Below, piece after piece: positions 8,913 to 17,222 of a stretch of 64,000 bases of DNA. The stretch's first letter is position 1; each line of letters opens with the position of its first letter. The notes beneath the pieces were generated by a model. The model had not been told where the DNA came from, ran no database searches, and was given only the letters and a program-made list of their open reading frames with translations. The stretch spans positions 1-64,000 of the forward strand of contig CANQEL010000009.1 in assembly GCA_947594855.1 (NCBI GenBank), given 5' to 3'. Position numbers and translations under genes: made by a program. Origin of the DNA: an uncultured Lachnospiraceae bacterium (GTDB lineage: Bacteria > Bacillota > Clostridia > Lachnospirales > Lachnospiraceae).

Positions 8913-8941
8913 ATTATACCATATATGCCCGTTTATGTAAA
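8913..8941 (-). promoter_or_regulatory. Promoter of the tyrosine recombinase gene
   Basis: Minus strand TTTACA (8936-8941), a 17-bp spacer and TATAAT (8913-8918) with an extended TGG just before the -10. Confidence 0.8.
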
Positions 8942-8995
8942 TATCTTTTTGAAAAACTGGAGTTTGTCCAAGAGAGCTAACAGTTATAAAAGTAA

Positions 8996-9036
8996 CACTA
9001 TCCGGCAATATACTTATTATTAATTACCGGATAGTG
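8996..9036 (-). terminator. Hairpin terminator after blaI-like gene
   Basis: Perfect 10-bp inverted repeat CACTATCCGG / CCGGATAGTG around a 21-nt loop, followed on the minus strand by TTACTTTTA. It separates the repressor gene from the recombinase gene. Confidence 0.75.
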
Positions 9037-9051
9037 CTTTATATAATCAAA

Positions 9052-9435
9052 TTATGTTCTGCTTTGTTCGTCAATTATTCTTTTTAATTCAAATATCTCT
9101 GCAGATGAAAGCCGCTCATTTCTAAGATAATCTGTAAAAAATGAACTAAGTGATGAATTAAATAACTTACTGAATAATGCCTCAGTTTCAATTTTCTGTA
9201 CAGTACGTTTTGAAATAATTGCCCTGCATATAAAACCGGGTTCACTACGTTCAACGGCCCCTTTATCAATAAGCCTTTTAATTACTGTATATGTAGTATT
9301 TTTTTCCCAGCCTATATATTCCTTAATAATTTTGGAAATATCTTTTGCTGCCAGTTCTTTGTTAGACCATAGCAATTCCATTACATTAAGTTCACCTTCG
9401 TGCAGCCTGATTTTTTTATCTTGCGCATTATCCAT
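9052..9435 (-). CDS. BlaI/MecI/CopY family transcriptional repressor
   Basis: A 127-aa winged-helix repressor (about residues 10-80; LHEGELNVMELLW and the recognition segment NTTYTVIKRLIDKG), with a C-terminal dimerisation helix region. Family members repress beta-lactamase, mecA or copper genes and are inactivated by cleavage by a BlaR1-type peptidase. No BlaR1, beta-lactamase or copper ATPase is present here, so target and inducer are unknown. The ATG at 9435 has GGAGG 10 bp upstream, whereas the ATG at 9459 lacks one. It is probably autoregulated through the palindrome in its own leader. Confidence 0.87.
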   Translation of the reverse strand: MDNAQDKKIRLHEGELNVMELLWSNKELAAKDISKIIKEYIGWEKNTTYTVIKRLIDKGAVERSEPGFICRAIISKRTVQKIETEALFSKLFNSSLSSFFTDYLRNERLSSAEIFELKRIIDEQSRT

Positions 9436-9568
9436 TACTTTTCGATTCCTCCAAAACACATATAGTTTATTTTTATTTTATATATAATATAATTGATATA
9501 TATCATCAATAAACAGGACATTTATTTAAGACAGTTGTAGTATTAGAGAAACAATTAATTCTATGACT

Positions 9569-9580
9569 GTATTATAATAC
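9569..9580. promoter_or_regulatory. Palindromic operator candidate
   Basis: GTATTATAATAC is a perfect 12-bp palindrome placed 11 bp after the -10 box, around the expected transcription start. BlaI-family operators are short dyads of this kind, but the sequence is not the canonical TACA/TGTA dyad, so the assignment is tentative. Confidence 0.45.
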
Positions 9581-9591
9581 CAAGCAAATTA

Positions 9592-9620
9592 ATTCTACAT
9601 AATTAGAAATCAGTTGTCAA
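9592..9620 (-). promoter_or_regulatory. Promoter of the BlaI-type repressor
   Basis: Minus strand TTGACA (9615-9620), a 17-bp spacer and TAGAAT (9592-9597). A long leader of about 150 nt follows before the start codon. It makes up most of the largest gene-free stretch (9436-9645), which otherwise holds only the operator candidate. Confidence 0.75.
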
Positions 9621-9645
9621 GAGATATTTTATACAAATTTCAAAT

Positions 9646-10575
9646 TTATTTATTGGATAATATTCTCAAAATATTCTTAAAATAAGCCGGAATATCCGAA
9701 TCAAATTCAACATACTCTCCTGTCGAGGGGTGTATTATTCCTATACTTTTTGCATGAAGCGCCTGTCCATTTGTCGCAAACGGCTGTTTTTTGTAACCAT
9801 AAACCGTATCTCCCAGCAATGGATGCCCAATATATGCCATATGCACACGTATCTGATGTGTTCTTCCTGTTTCAAGACTACATTCTATATAGGTATATCC
9901 ATTATATCTTTTCAAAACCCGGTAATGTGTAACAGCGTTCTTTCCTTCTCTGTCGCTTACTACCGCCATTTTTTTGCGATCATTATGATTTCTGCCTATA
10001 TTTTTATCTATAGTACCCTCATCTTCTTTAATTACACCACATACAATGGCGTGATATTTACGGTTAATACTATGCTCTGCAAGCTGATTTGCAATATTTT
10101 TGTGCGCAGTATCGTTTTTGCATACAATAATAAGACCTGTTGTATCTTTATCAATTCTGTGTACTATTCCGGGCCGCAGGATGCCGTTTATACCTGACAG
10201 ATTATTGCCATAATGGTACATAAGCGCATTTACAAGCGTTCCTGAATAATGTCCGGGAGACGGGTGTACAACCATATTTTTCGGTTTATTTATTATTATA
10301 ATATCATTATCATCATAAACAACTTCAATCGGGATATTCTCCGGAACAATATCCGGAACAGAAAGTTCGGGGAATGTAACTTCTACGGTATCCTTATCTG
10401 CAATCCTGCAATTTGGTTTTACCTGTTTACTATTTAATAATACGCAACCATTTTTTATAAGTTTTTGTATATATGTACGGGAGAGCTCCGGAAAAATTTC
10501 TGATAAATATTTGTCTATTCTAATATCTGAATACTCATCATCCACAATCATATTATAACATTCATCAAATTCCAA
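9646..10575 (-). CDS. rluD: Ribosomal large subunit pseudouridine synthase, RluD type
   Basis: A 309-aa RluA-family enzyme with an N-terminal S4 domain (about 15-75) and a catalytic domain with the HRIDKDTTGLIIV motif; the Asp in this motif is the predicted nucleophile. It modifies uridines in 23S rRNA, probably helix 69. A TTG at 10575 preceded by GAGGAG fits better than the ATG at 10551, which has no RBS. It directly follows lspA (5-bp gap), the usual lspA-rluD pairing in Firmicutes. Confidence 0.93.
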   Translation of the reverse strand: MEFDECYNMIVDDEYSDIRIDKYLSEIFPELSRTYIQKLIKNGCVLLNSKQVKPNCRIADKDTVEVTFPELSVPDIVPENIPIEVVYDDNDIIIINKPKNMVVHPSPGHYSGTLVNALMYHYGNNLSGINGILRPGIVHRIDKDTTGLIIVCKNDTAHKNIANQLAEHSINRKYHAIVCGVIKEDEGTIDKNIGRNHNDRKKMAVVSDREGKNAVTHYRVLKRYNGYTYIECSLETGRTHQIRVHMAYIGHPLLGDTVYGYKKQPFATNGQALHAKSIGIIHPSTGEYVEFDSDIPAYFKNILRILSNK

Positions 10576-10580
10576 TAAGC

Positions 10581-11090
10581 TTACTCTCCTCTCACAGCCT
10601 CTTTAAGCTGTTTTTCGTCATATACGAATATAATCATAATAAATAATGCGATAGCTGATAATGTTACGTATATATCAGCGCAATTAAACCTTGGAAAACT
10701 GTAAGAGCCGAAATCAAATGCTATAAAGTCGATAACACGTCCGGTTTTTATCCTGTCGATAAGATTACCGCACGCGCCGGCAAACAATGTTATGCTGATT
10801 ATCCGCATCGGGATATATTCTTTTTTATCGGGAAGCCTTATATAGAACAACTCAATAAGCAGGCAGAATACTATGGTAATTATACAAAAAAATATTCTGG
10901 CGTTGCCTAATATGCCAAATGCCGCTCCGGTATTATATATAAGTTCAAAATAAAAAAAGTTTTTTATTAAAACAAAATTGCCCGCTGAAAGCGTATGTTC
11001 GGCAACGGATTTGGTAAACTGGTCAATAATGATTAGAATTGCACAAGAGACAATAAATATAATAATTTTTTTAATGATATTCTTATTCAT
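10581..11090 (-). CDS. lspA: Lipoprotein signal peptidase (signal peptidase II)
   Basis: A 169-aa membrane aspartic protease with four predicted transmembrane segments. The two catalytic aspartates lie in GNLIDR...VIDF and FNCADIY. It removes the signal peptide of diacylated prolipoproteins, several of which are encoded in this window (near 17.2, 45.8 and 63.8 kb). Its start overlaps the aroB end by 8 bp. Confidence 0.95.
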   Translation of the reverse strand: MNKNIIKKIIIFIVSCAILIIIDQFTKSVAEHTLSAGNFVLIKNFFYFELIYNTGAAFGILGNARIFFCIITIVFCLLIELFYIRLPDKKEYIPMRIISITLFAGACGNLIDRIKTGRVIDFIAFDFGSYSFPRFNCADIYVTLSAIALFIMIIFVYDEKQLKEAVRGE

Positions 11091-12198
11091 TGCTTCCTCC
11101 GATTACAATGATTGATGATATTGCTTCAGCCATTTCCATATCCGAAACACTTTTATCCGCAAAAGCATTGCCAATGTGCTCTGTGAGAATAAATTTAATT
11201 GTATTATTATCAGATTTCTTATCATTTTTTGTTATATTTATAATAGCATCAATATCGAAATGAGATATACTGTTAAGCGTTACAGGAAGTTTATACGCTG
11301 CAAACAAATCACAGGCAGAATTATACTCTTCCGGCGAAATAAGTCCGCGTTTCATTGATATATAGAGCGCGCATATGCTTCCAAGCGAAACGCACTCGCC
11401 ATGAAGGAGCTCAAAATCAGAAAATTTTTCTATTGCATGTCCGATAGTGTGTCCGAAATTAAGTATAGCCCTTATACCCTTTTCAGCCGGGTCCTCTTCC
11501 ACTACGCTTTTTTTAATCAGACAGCTTTTATATATAATTGAAGTAAGCACTTCATAATCCTTATTAAGCGCGGCTTCGGAATATTTTTTAAGATACTCAA
11601 AGTATTCTTTGTCTTTGATTATTGAGTGCTTTATAATTTCTGCAAATCCGGAAATAAATTCCCTTTCAGGCAGTGTATTAAGAACTGCAGGATTAATGCA
11701 CACATATGAAGGCATATGAAATGCGCCGACCATATTCTTATAACCGTTAAAATCAACACCGGTTTTACCGCCTATGCTGCTGTCAACCATAGCAAGAAGC
11801 GATGTAGGAATCTGAACAAATCTGATTCCCCTGAGATATGTAGCGGCAAGGAATCCCGTCATATCACCAACTACTCCGCCGCCAAGCGCAAATAATACAT
11901 CCTTTCTGTCAAAATGATTTTCTATAAGAAATGAATACATTTTTTCAATAGTAGAAAGATTTTTTCTTGGTTCTCCTGCTTCAAATACAAAAGAATATAC
12001 ATTATTACAGCTTCTTTTCACTACTGAAACAACATCATCTAAATGATACTGTTCAACATTGGAATCCGTAATAATGCAAATTCTCCTGTCAGATATATCC
12101 AAATCGCAAATAACTTTTGACAGCATATCAAATGTACTGTCAAAAATTATATCATATATTGGTTTATTATCCATTTTTATGGTAATTGCGTCAAACAA
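11083..12198 (-). CDS. aroB: 3-dehydroquinate synthase
   Basis: A 371-aa NAD- and zinc-dependent enzyme of the shikimate pathway. Motifs include GGGVVGDMTGFLAATYLRG (NAD binding), SSIGGKTGVDF, and the metal ligands in NFGHTIGHAIE and HGECVS. The start appears to be a TTG at 12198 with AGGGAAG upstream; a later ATG lacks an RBS. It is an outlier by function: no other shikimate gene is nearby and it sits inside a division/lipoprotein operon between divIVA and lspA. Confidence 0.95.
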   Translation of the reverse strand: MFDAITIKMDNKPIYDIIFDSTFDMLSKVICDLDISDRRICIITDSNVEQYHLDDVVSVVKRSCNNVYSFVFEAGEPRKNLSTIEKMYSFLIENHFDRKDVLFALGGGVVGDMTGFLAATYLRGIRFVQIPTSLLAMVDSSIGGKTGVDFNGYKNMVGAFHMPSYVCINPAVLNTLPEREFISGFAEIIKHSIIKDKEYFEYLKKYSEAALNKDYEVLTSIIYKSCLIKKSVVEEDPAEKGIRAILNFGHTIGHAIEKFSDFELLHGECVSLGSICALYISMKRGLISPEEYNSACDLFAAYKLPVTLNSISHFDIDAIINITKNDKKSDNNTIKFILTEHIGNAFADKSVSDMEMAEAISSIIVIGGSNE

Positions 12199-12216
12199 AT
12201 CTTCCCTGCTCCGTTC

Positions 12217-13110
12217 TTATTCATTATCAAGAAATTCAAATTTTGTATCGCCGTTATTTAGTTTTTCCTGCCTGTCGGCAAAATCCTGTTTTATATCCCT
12301 TAAAAGAGAATCTATTGATTCCAAATCAACAGCTGGTATATCCTCATTAGCCTTATTTTCTTTAACTTCAGCCTCTTTAAGTTCATTTTCCTCAGTTTCA
12401 GCTTCTTTAACTTCAACTTCTTTAATTTCAACTTTTTTAGTTTCATCCGCTTTAACTTCAACCACTTTAGTTTCATCCACTTGTTCTGATTCAGCGGCAG
12501 GTTTATTTTCAGCGTATTCCTCTTCAAATAATGATTCGTCAGCAATATTTCCGGTGTTATCTGCGCCGGTACCGGTTTCCTCAGAAATTGAATCATCCGC
12601 TTTGGCAGGCTCGGAATCAGCCTTATCTATAGCCTCATTAAGGCTTGCTGTTAAATCGCTTGAATATATTTCATAAAAATCGCTTTCAAGCAAATCAATC
12701 TGTTTAATTGCTATCTGTTTAAACTGCATCTTAAACTGATTGTACTGTTGTATAAGCTGCATACATTTCTGTCTTGTCACATCATATTGCGACCATGCCT
12801 GATTAACAATTTTTTCTGCTTTTATTGACGCCTGCTTTTCAATTACTCCTGCTTCTTTTTTTGCAGTATCAATAGTATCTTTTGAAGTTTTTTCAGCAAG
12901 TACAAGCGCTTTCTGAAGTGTAGTCTCCATAGATTTATAGTATTCTATTTCATTTGAAAGCTTGGAAAGCTTATTTTTAAGCTCCATATTTTCTTTATAC
13001 ACAGCCTCATAGCTTTCTGAAACATCCTCAAGGAACTCATCCATTTCCTTTTTACTGTATCCGCGTCCTGTTTTATGTTCTGCATTATGTATTTCTATAG
13101 GTGTAAGCAT
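12217..13110 (-). CDS. divIVA: DivIVA domain protein with long acidic repeat tail
   Basis: A 297-aa DivIVA-family protein. The N-terminal DivIVA domain begins MLTPIEIHNAEH, as expected for curvature-sensing membrane binding, followed by coiled coils (about 25-140). Residues about 165-265 are low complexity and rich in Glu, Lys and Val, with a degenerate KEVEVKEAE-type repeat, then a short conserved-looking C-terminus. DivIVA localises to poles and division sites. The ATG at 13110 has GGAGGATATT as RBS and fits the family; the upstream TTG at 13122 does not. Next to sepF as usual. Confidence 0.9.
   Translation of the reverse strand: MLTPIEIHNAEHKTGRGYSKKEMDEFLEDVSESYEAVYKENMELKNKLSKLSNEIEYYKSMETTLQKALVLAEKTSKDTIDTAKKEAGVIEKQASIKAEKIVNQAWSQYDVTRQKCMQLIQQYNQFKMQFKQIAIKQIDLLESDFYEIYSSDLTASLNEAIDKADSEPAKADDSISEETGTGADNTGNIADESLFEEEYAENKPAAESEQVDETKVVEVKADETKKVEIKEVEVKEAETEENELKEAEVKENKANEDIPAVDLESIDSLLRDIKQDFADRQEKLNNGDTKFEFLDNE
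12352..12482 (-). repeat. Degenerate short tandem repeat in divIVA tail
   Basis: A run of units close to TTTAACTTCAACTTC (about 15-18 nt period) encodes the Glu/Lys/Val-rich tail. Such arrays can change copy number by slippage. Confidence 0.6.
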
Positions 13111-13124
13111 AATATCCTCCAATA

Positions 13125-13697
13125 CTAAAACTGACTGTTAAATACCGGAACTCCGGCATTATCAAAAGAAACATCTCCTCCTGATACATCTACACCGTTT
13201 GGCGAGAACAGGAAAATATACTTTGATATCTGGTTTAATTTGCCATCCATTGCATATATACATCCAAGCAGAAAATCCATTATACGCTGCGCATCATCAT
13301 GGCTTAACCCTTCAAAGTTTACAACAACAGCTTGTCCTCTTATAATCATATCGGCAAGCTCTTCGCTGTCATCAAAAGAAGTAGGTTTCTGAATACATAC
13401 TTCCATAGACCTCTTCTGTGCAGACTGTAATGCAACCAGTTTGCTTCCTCCTCTTTCTGTACGCGCTGAAGAACGCTCCCTCCTTGGCGTATCAGATACC
13501 GTATCGGATAATGAAGCATCTTCAGGTGCCATACGTCTGCTTCTCGTTTCAGAAGATGTTTTCTGCCTTCTGTTACTGGTACGCGTCGGGATTCTTTCTT
13601 CTACTGTTTCCTCATCCTCGTAGTAATCCTCATCATATTCATCTTCATCTCCACCCAATTTCATAAAGTCCAAAAACTTATTCATTATGTTCGCCAT
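13125..13697 (-). CDS. sepF: SepF cell division protein
   Basis: A 190-aa SepF with an N-terminal amphipathic membrane-binding helix (NKFLDFMKLG), an acidic and basic linker (about 17-95) and the SepF core (about 105-185; SFDDSEELADMI and VVVNFEGLSHDDAQRIMDFL). It anchors FtsZ to the membrane and forms rings. It lies between yggS and divIVA, as in the ylmDEFGH-divIVA cluster of Firmicutes; ylmG and ylmH are absent here. Confidence 0.93.
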   Translation of the reverse strand: MANIMNKFLDFMKLGGDEDEYDEDYYEDEETVEERIPTRTSNRRQKTSSETRSRRMAPEDASLSDTVSDTPRRERSSARTERGGSKLVALQSAQKRSMEVCIQKPTSFDDSEELADMIIRGQAVVVNFEGLSHDDAQRIMDFLLGCIYAMDGKLNQISKYIFLFSPNGVDVSGGDVSFDNAGVPVFNSQF

Positions 13698-13727
13698 AAA
13701 TAAATAAACTCCTTTATAAATATTTTT

Positions 13728-14432
13728 TTAAGTATAATGACGGTCACCGAATATGCCGGTTCCGACCCTTACCATTGTTGCACCTTCTTCTATTGCAACT
13801 TCATAATCTCCTGTCATTCCCATTGACAGAATATCCATACTGATATTATCAATGTTTTTATTGTTAATGTCAATAAGTAAATTGCGTAAAAACCGAAAAT
13901 ATAGTCTATTTTCTTCAGAATTATCTACATATGGTGCTATTGTCATAAGTCCTCTTAGTTTTATATGCTTTAAACCGGATATTTCCGATACAAAATTATA
14001 GACTTCATCCTTTGCAAGCCCGAATTTTGATTCCTCTCCCGCTACGTTTACCTCTGCAAGTATATCGCACGTAATATTCTTTTTTTCTGCCTCACTGTCA
14101 ATAGCTTCCGCCAGTCTTACAGAATCTACCGAGTGTATCAGTTTAGTATTTCCTACTATATATTTAACCTTATTACGCTGCAGATGGCCTATAAAATGCC
14201 AGTCAAGCGGTATTTCAATCTGTTCAAGCTTCGATGTAAGTTCCTGTGCCTTATTCTCTCCAAACACAGTAATCCCGTTTTCGATACATTCACGTATCAT
14301 TGATACCGGTTTTGTCTTACTTACGGCTATAAGTGTAACATCAGAAGGTTTCCGCCCTGAGCGCAGGCATGCTTCTTTTATTCTTGCCTGTACATTTTTA
14401 ATATTTTCTGCTATATTAACATCATCATACAT
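13728..14432 (-). CDS. yggS: YggS/PLPBP family pyridoxal phosphate homeostasis protein
   Basis: A 234-aa PLP-binding protein with an alanine racemase-like barrel. The PLP lysine is in LIAVSKTKP (about residue 42) and the phosphate site near the C-terminal SMGMTGDYEVAIEEGATMVRVGTGIFG. It buffers PLP and affects amino acid metabolism. The ATG at 14432 preceded by AAGGTGG is preferred over the GTG at 14444. Clustering with sepF is conserved in Gram-positives, but the link to division is not understood. Confidence 0.93.
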   Translation of the reverse strand: MYDDVNIAENIKNVQARIKEACLRSGRKPSDVTLIAVSKTKPVSMIRECIENGITVFGENKAQELTSKLEQIEIPLDWHFIGHLQRNKVKYIVGNTKLIHSVDSVRLAEAIDSEAEKKNITCDILAEVNVAGEESKFGLAKDEVYNFVSEISGLKHIKLRGLMTIAPYVDNSEENRLYFRFLRNLLIDINNKNIDNISMDILSMGMTGDYEVAIEEGATMVRVGTGIFGDRHYT

Positions 14433-14448
14433 TATCATTTCCACCTTC

Positions 14449-15822
14449 TTAATATATTATATCGTCTTCATCTATTATATCAGGATTGACTACAATATGG
14501 TCATAAACAGAAAGCCCATATGGTGTATCCTTTTTGACTATGCAGTATTCTTTATTTTCATAAATTATTTCTATATGCTTAAACTGGCAGTAACCTTCGT
14601 TTACATTATAAACACCCTTAATTGCCTTTATTTCCGAAACTGAAAAGCGTTCTTCTGAAGAAGGTTTACATATACTGGTTCCCGGCTGCAGAAGAAGCGC
14701 GTCTACATATACATATTCATCATCTTTATATGCAAATGAATCTATATTTACCGCACTTTTTGAGCCGTCTTTATTAGTCACTTCGTAAACAAGCATATCC
14801 TTACCGGAATCCCCGCCTTTGGTAAGATAATCTGCAGGTATTATATAACAGTTCTTCTCCAATACGCTTGAAACAGGTATTTTCAGACCCTCAGCTGAAT
14901 TAAGTATAAGTTCAAGCTTTATATATCTGTCATCTATATAACGTATCATATATTTATCAAGTGAAATATTGGCATAATCATTATCTTCCACATTAAAGAG
15001 GGTAAACGGAACAGTTGTTTCCAGATTATCTTTTATGAATCTTATACGCACCATATCTTTATCCTCAAGTTTCTGTTTCTGTTTTTCATCAAGTTTTATA
15101 ATAATATTCCATTTCTCATCAGTTACAACTTTGCATACCGCATCTCCAACACTTATTGAATCAGATGTCTTATGCGTATTCTTCTGATAGTTTTCCTCTA
15201 CAAAACACTCTTCATTTATTGAAGATTCATCAAGATTTTCAAGACCGTCAGTCCAATAAGTTATTATGCCTGTATTATTCGCATTATATAATGAAAAAGC
15301 TTTATCTCCTGCATTACCTGCTGAATTCTGAAGCTGCGTAATCATTGTATCGGAAACAAGCGAAAGAACAGAGCTTTCTACAGAATACTTAAAATTGTAT
15401 ACTGTACTGTAATCAGAATAATTAAAATCTATATTAAACGATTTAATTTTACTTCTTATATCCGAAATGTTCTGGGCTGATACTTTGGACGAATCACCTG
15501 AGCCCTCAAGTTTATCTTTATATGTACCTGACGGGTCAATAGTATATATTGTTGAGCCTTTGGAAACTTTGCTGGCATTACTGTTATAATAACCCACATA
15601 TCCTGCCTTTTCTGCATTGTATACTTCTTCTTTGCGTATAGCTATTCCTATGGTTGTATTATCATCATATATTTGTTTTTCATTAACTTCATATATCGTT
15701 ATATGCTCTTTCCTTAAAAAATGCACCGACACAAACACTATATATAATAAAATTATAACAAAAAGTACTGAGCCTATACTAAAACCTGTTCTCCTGTATT
15801 TTACAACATTTGATTTTGCCAA
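14449..15822 (-). CDS. HlyD-like membrane adaptor protein in the division cluster
   Basis: A 457-aa protein with one N-terminal membrane helix (about 14-36) and a large extracytoplasmic part. Residues about 60-100 (AEKAGYVGYY...KGSTIYTID) resemble a split biotinyl-lipoyl hairpin, with beta-barrel-like sections at about 225-330. The fold suggests an HlyD/RND adaptor, but no transporter gene is nearby. The start is a TTG at 15822 with GAGGTG upstream. It leads the operon ending in rluD, next to yggS and sepF, so a role at the division site or in envelope assembly is plausible but unproven. Confidence 0.72.
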   Translation of the reverse strand: MAKSNVVKYRRTGFSIGSVLFVIILLYIVFVSVHFLRKEHITIYEVNEKQIYDDNTTIGIAIRKEEVYNAEKAGYVGYYNSNASKVSKGSTIYTIDPSGTYKDKLEGSGDSSKVSAQNISDIRSKIKSFNIDFNYSDYSTVYNFKYSVESSVLSLVSDTMITQLQNSAGNAGDKAFSLYNANNTGIITYWTDGLENLDESSINEECFVEENYQKNTHKTSDSISVGDAVCKVVTDEKWNIIIKLDEKQKQKLEDKDMVRIRFIKDNLETTVPFTLFNVEDNDYANISLDKYMIRYIDDRYIKLELILNSAEGLKIPVSSVLEKNCYIIPADYLTKGGDSGKDMLVYEVTNKDGSKSAVNIDSFAYKDDEYVYVDALLLQPGTSICKPSSEERFSVSEIKAIKGVYNVNEGYCQFKHIEIIYENKEYCIVKKDTPYGLSVYDHIVVNPDIIDEDDIIY

Positions 15823-15853
15823 TCAAAACACCTCTTTGAACAATCATAAAATA

Positions 15854-15882
15854 AGTATATCAAAATATAGTAAATTAATCAA
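15854..15882 (-). promoter_or_regulatory. Promoter of the hlyD-like/yggS/sepF/divIVA operon
   Basis: Minus strand TTGATT (15877-15882), a 17-bp spacer and TATACT (15854-15859) with an extended TGA before it. It could drive the whole block down to rluD because the gaps between those genes are 30 bp or less. Confidence 0.65.
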
Positions 15883-15960
15883 ACCAAATCAGCATAATAT
15901 GTTTATTTTGGGGAAATATATTTATGTAGCAATACATTATTATATTAGGAGGTAATATTT

Positions 15961-16161
15961 GTGAAAGCATTGGATTATACTGTCCTTGTATTAGTAGTTG
16001 TAGGCGCTATTAACTGGGGGCTTGTAGGATTCTTCAAATTTGACCTTGTAGCCGCTATATTTGGAGACCTGACAGCATTCGCCCGCGTCATTTATGCAAT
16101 TATAGGTATTTGCGGCCTGTATGCGTTAAGCTTTTTCGGCAGGATAGGCAAAAATGCCTGA
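15961..16161 (+). CDS. DUF378 small membrane protein
   Basis: A 66-aa protein with two transmembrane helices and the DUF378 signature (LDYTVLVLVVVGAINWGLVGFF...DLVAAIFG). The function of the family is unknown. It starts with GTG at 15961 after a strong AGGAGG. It is transcribed alone, divergent from the HlyD-like gene, and closed by a strong terminator. Confidence 0.88.
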   Translation: MKALDYTVLVLVVVGAINWGLVGFFKFDLVAAIFGDLTAFARVIYAIIGICGLYALSFFGRIGKNA

Positions 16162-16168
16162 TTGTAAC

Positions 16169-16210
16169 ATAAGTAAGACAGGTTCACATAATGTGGCCTG
16201 TCTTATTTAT
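16169..16210. terminator. Bidirectional terminator between DUF378 and dacA genes
   Basis: Arms 16169-16182 and 16197-16210 form a 14-bp stem with one mismatch (core TAAGACAGG / CCTGTCTTA), flanked by T-rich sequence on the plus side. It lies between convergent genes. Confidence 0.88.
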
Positions 16211-16217
16211 GTATATT

Positions 16218-17204
16218 CTATTTTGTAAGTTTAAGAAGCTCATTAATCTGTGAATAAAGCGAACCGTAAGAATATGCCTTCATTACTATGGCAATATATT
16301 TATGTCCGTCTTTGCCGCTTACAAGAAGCGCCAGGCAGTTTCCGGCTGCAGTCGTAGTTCCTGTTTTACCCGCAAGTACCTTAAATCCTTTTGGAAGTTT
16401 CTGGTCTCCTGTAAGATATTGAATCGTACTGTCATATACTTTTCTTACATTATTGCCGTCTGCATCCTTAAAATCTGCTATATAGGTATCTTTTGAGGCA
16501 ATTTCCAGGAATTTATCATATTTACTTAACTCATTAAGCATAAGGTATATATCGTATACTGTAGTATAATGGTTATCATCATGTAATCCGTGTGAATTAA
16601 CAAAATGCGTATCAACCGCGCCAATTTCCGCAAGTTCTTTATTTACCAGTTTCATAAATTCCTTTTCACTGCCTGAAATATGCTCCGCAAGGGCAATTCC
16701 GGCATCATTTCCCGAATAAACAAGAAACGATGTAAGCAGAGTTTCAAAATTGATAACGTCTCCTTCCTGTAAAAAACAGGTTTTTGCATGCGGTTCTGAT
16801 ATATGCGACGCATTATAACTTATTTTTACATCATCTTCCATATTGCCATATTTAAAACATACAAGCGCCGTAGCAAGTTTTGTAAGGCTGGCAGGATATA
16901 GTTTATCATATATTCCTTCGGCATAAAGCATGGAATTATCGTCTACGTCTACAAGCAGCAGGCCCTTTGCAGTAAATACATCTTTTTTATCCACTCCGAC
17001 CGCTTCTTTTGGTATAACGCATACATTTCTGAAATATGGCGGCGCCTCATACAGATATGATTCACCCGTAACAGATGTAATATCCGCTATTTCTGAATTA
17101 TCATGGCTGTATGAAAACAAATTTTCTGAGTCCGAACACCCGGACATTGTAAGTATGCACAATAAAACCAAATTAAAAATAACCAGTTTCATTTTTGACA
17201 CCAT
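16218..17204 (-). CDS. D-alanyl-D-alanine carboxypeptidase, lipoprotein form
   Basis: A 328-aa class S11 penicillin-binding protein that trims the terminal D-Ala of peptidoglycan. Motifs are Ser106-x-x-Lys109 (SLTK), SGN (164-166) and KTG (280-282). The N-terminus carries a lipobox ending at Cys23 (TMSGC), so it is probably a lipoprotein rather than anchored by the usual C-terminal amphipathic helix, and the C-terminal PBP5-type beta domain is missing. It ends the mre-min-rodA-mgsA operon. Confidence 0.92.
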   Translation of the reverse strand: MVSKMKLVIFNLVLLCILTMSGCSDSENLFSYSHDNSEIADITSVTGESYLYEAPPYFRNVCVIPKEAVGVDKKDVFTAKGLLLVDVDDNSMLYAEGIYDKLYPASLTKLATALVCFKYGNMEDDVKISYNASHISEPHAKTCFLQEGDVINFETLLTSFLVYSGNDAGIALAEHISGSEKEFMKLVNKELAEIGAVDTHFVNSHGLHDDNHYTTVYDIYLMLNELSKYDKFLEIASKDTYIADFKDADGNNVRKVYDSTIQYLTGDQKLPKGFKVLAGKTGTTTAAGNCLALLVSGKDGHKYIAIVMKAYSYGSLYSQINELLKLTK

Positions 17205-17222
17205 GCTTTTCCCTCCGTTTCA

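Noticed and set aside
7827-9645. A genomic island bounded by the recombinase and the BlaI repressor.
   Set aside because: There are no flanking direct repeats, tRNA target or cargo genes, and base composition looks like the surroundings.
12312-12596. A basic 94-aa frame on the same strand as divIVA.
   Set aside because: It is a shadow of the repeat-rich divIVA tail; no RBS and biased Lys/Leu repeats from frame reading.
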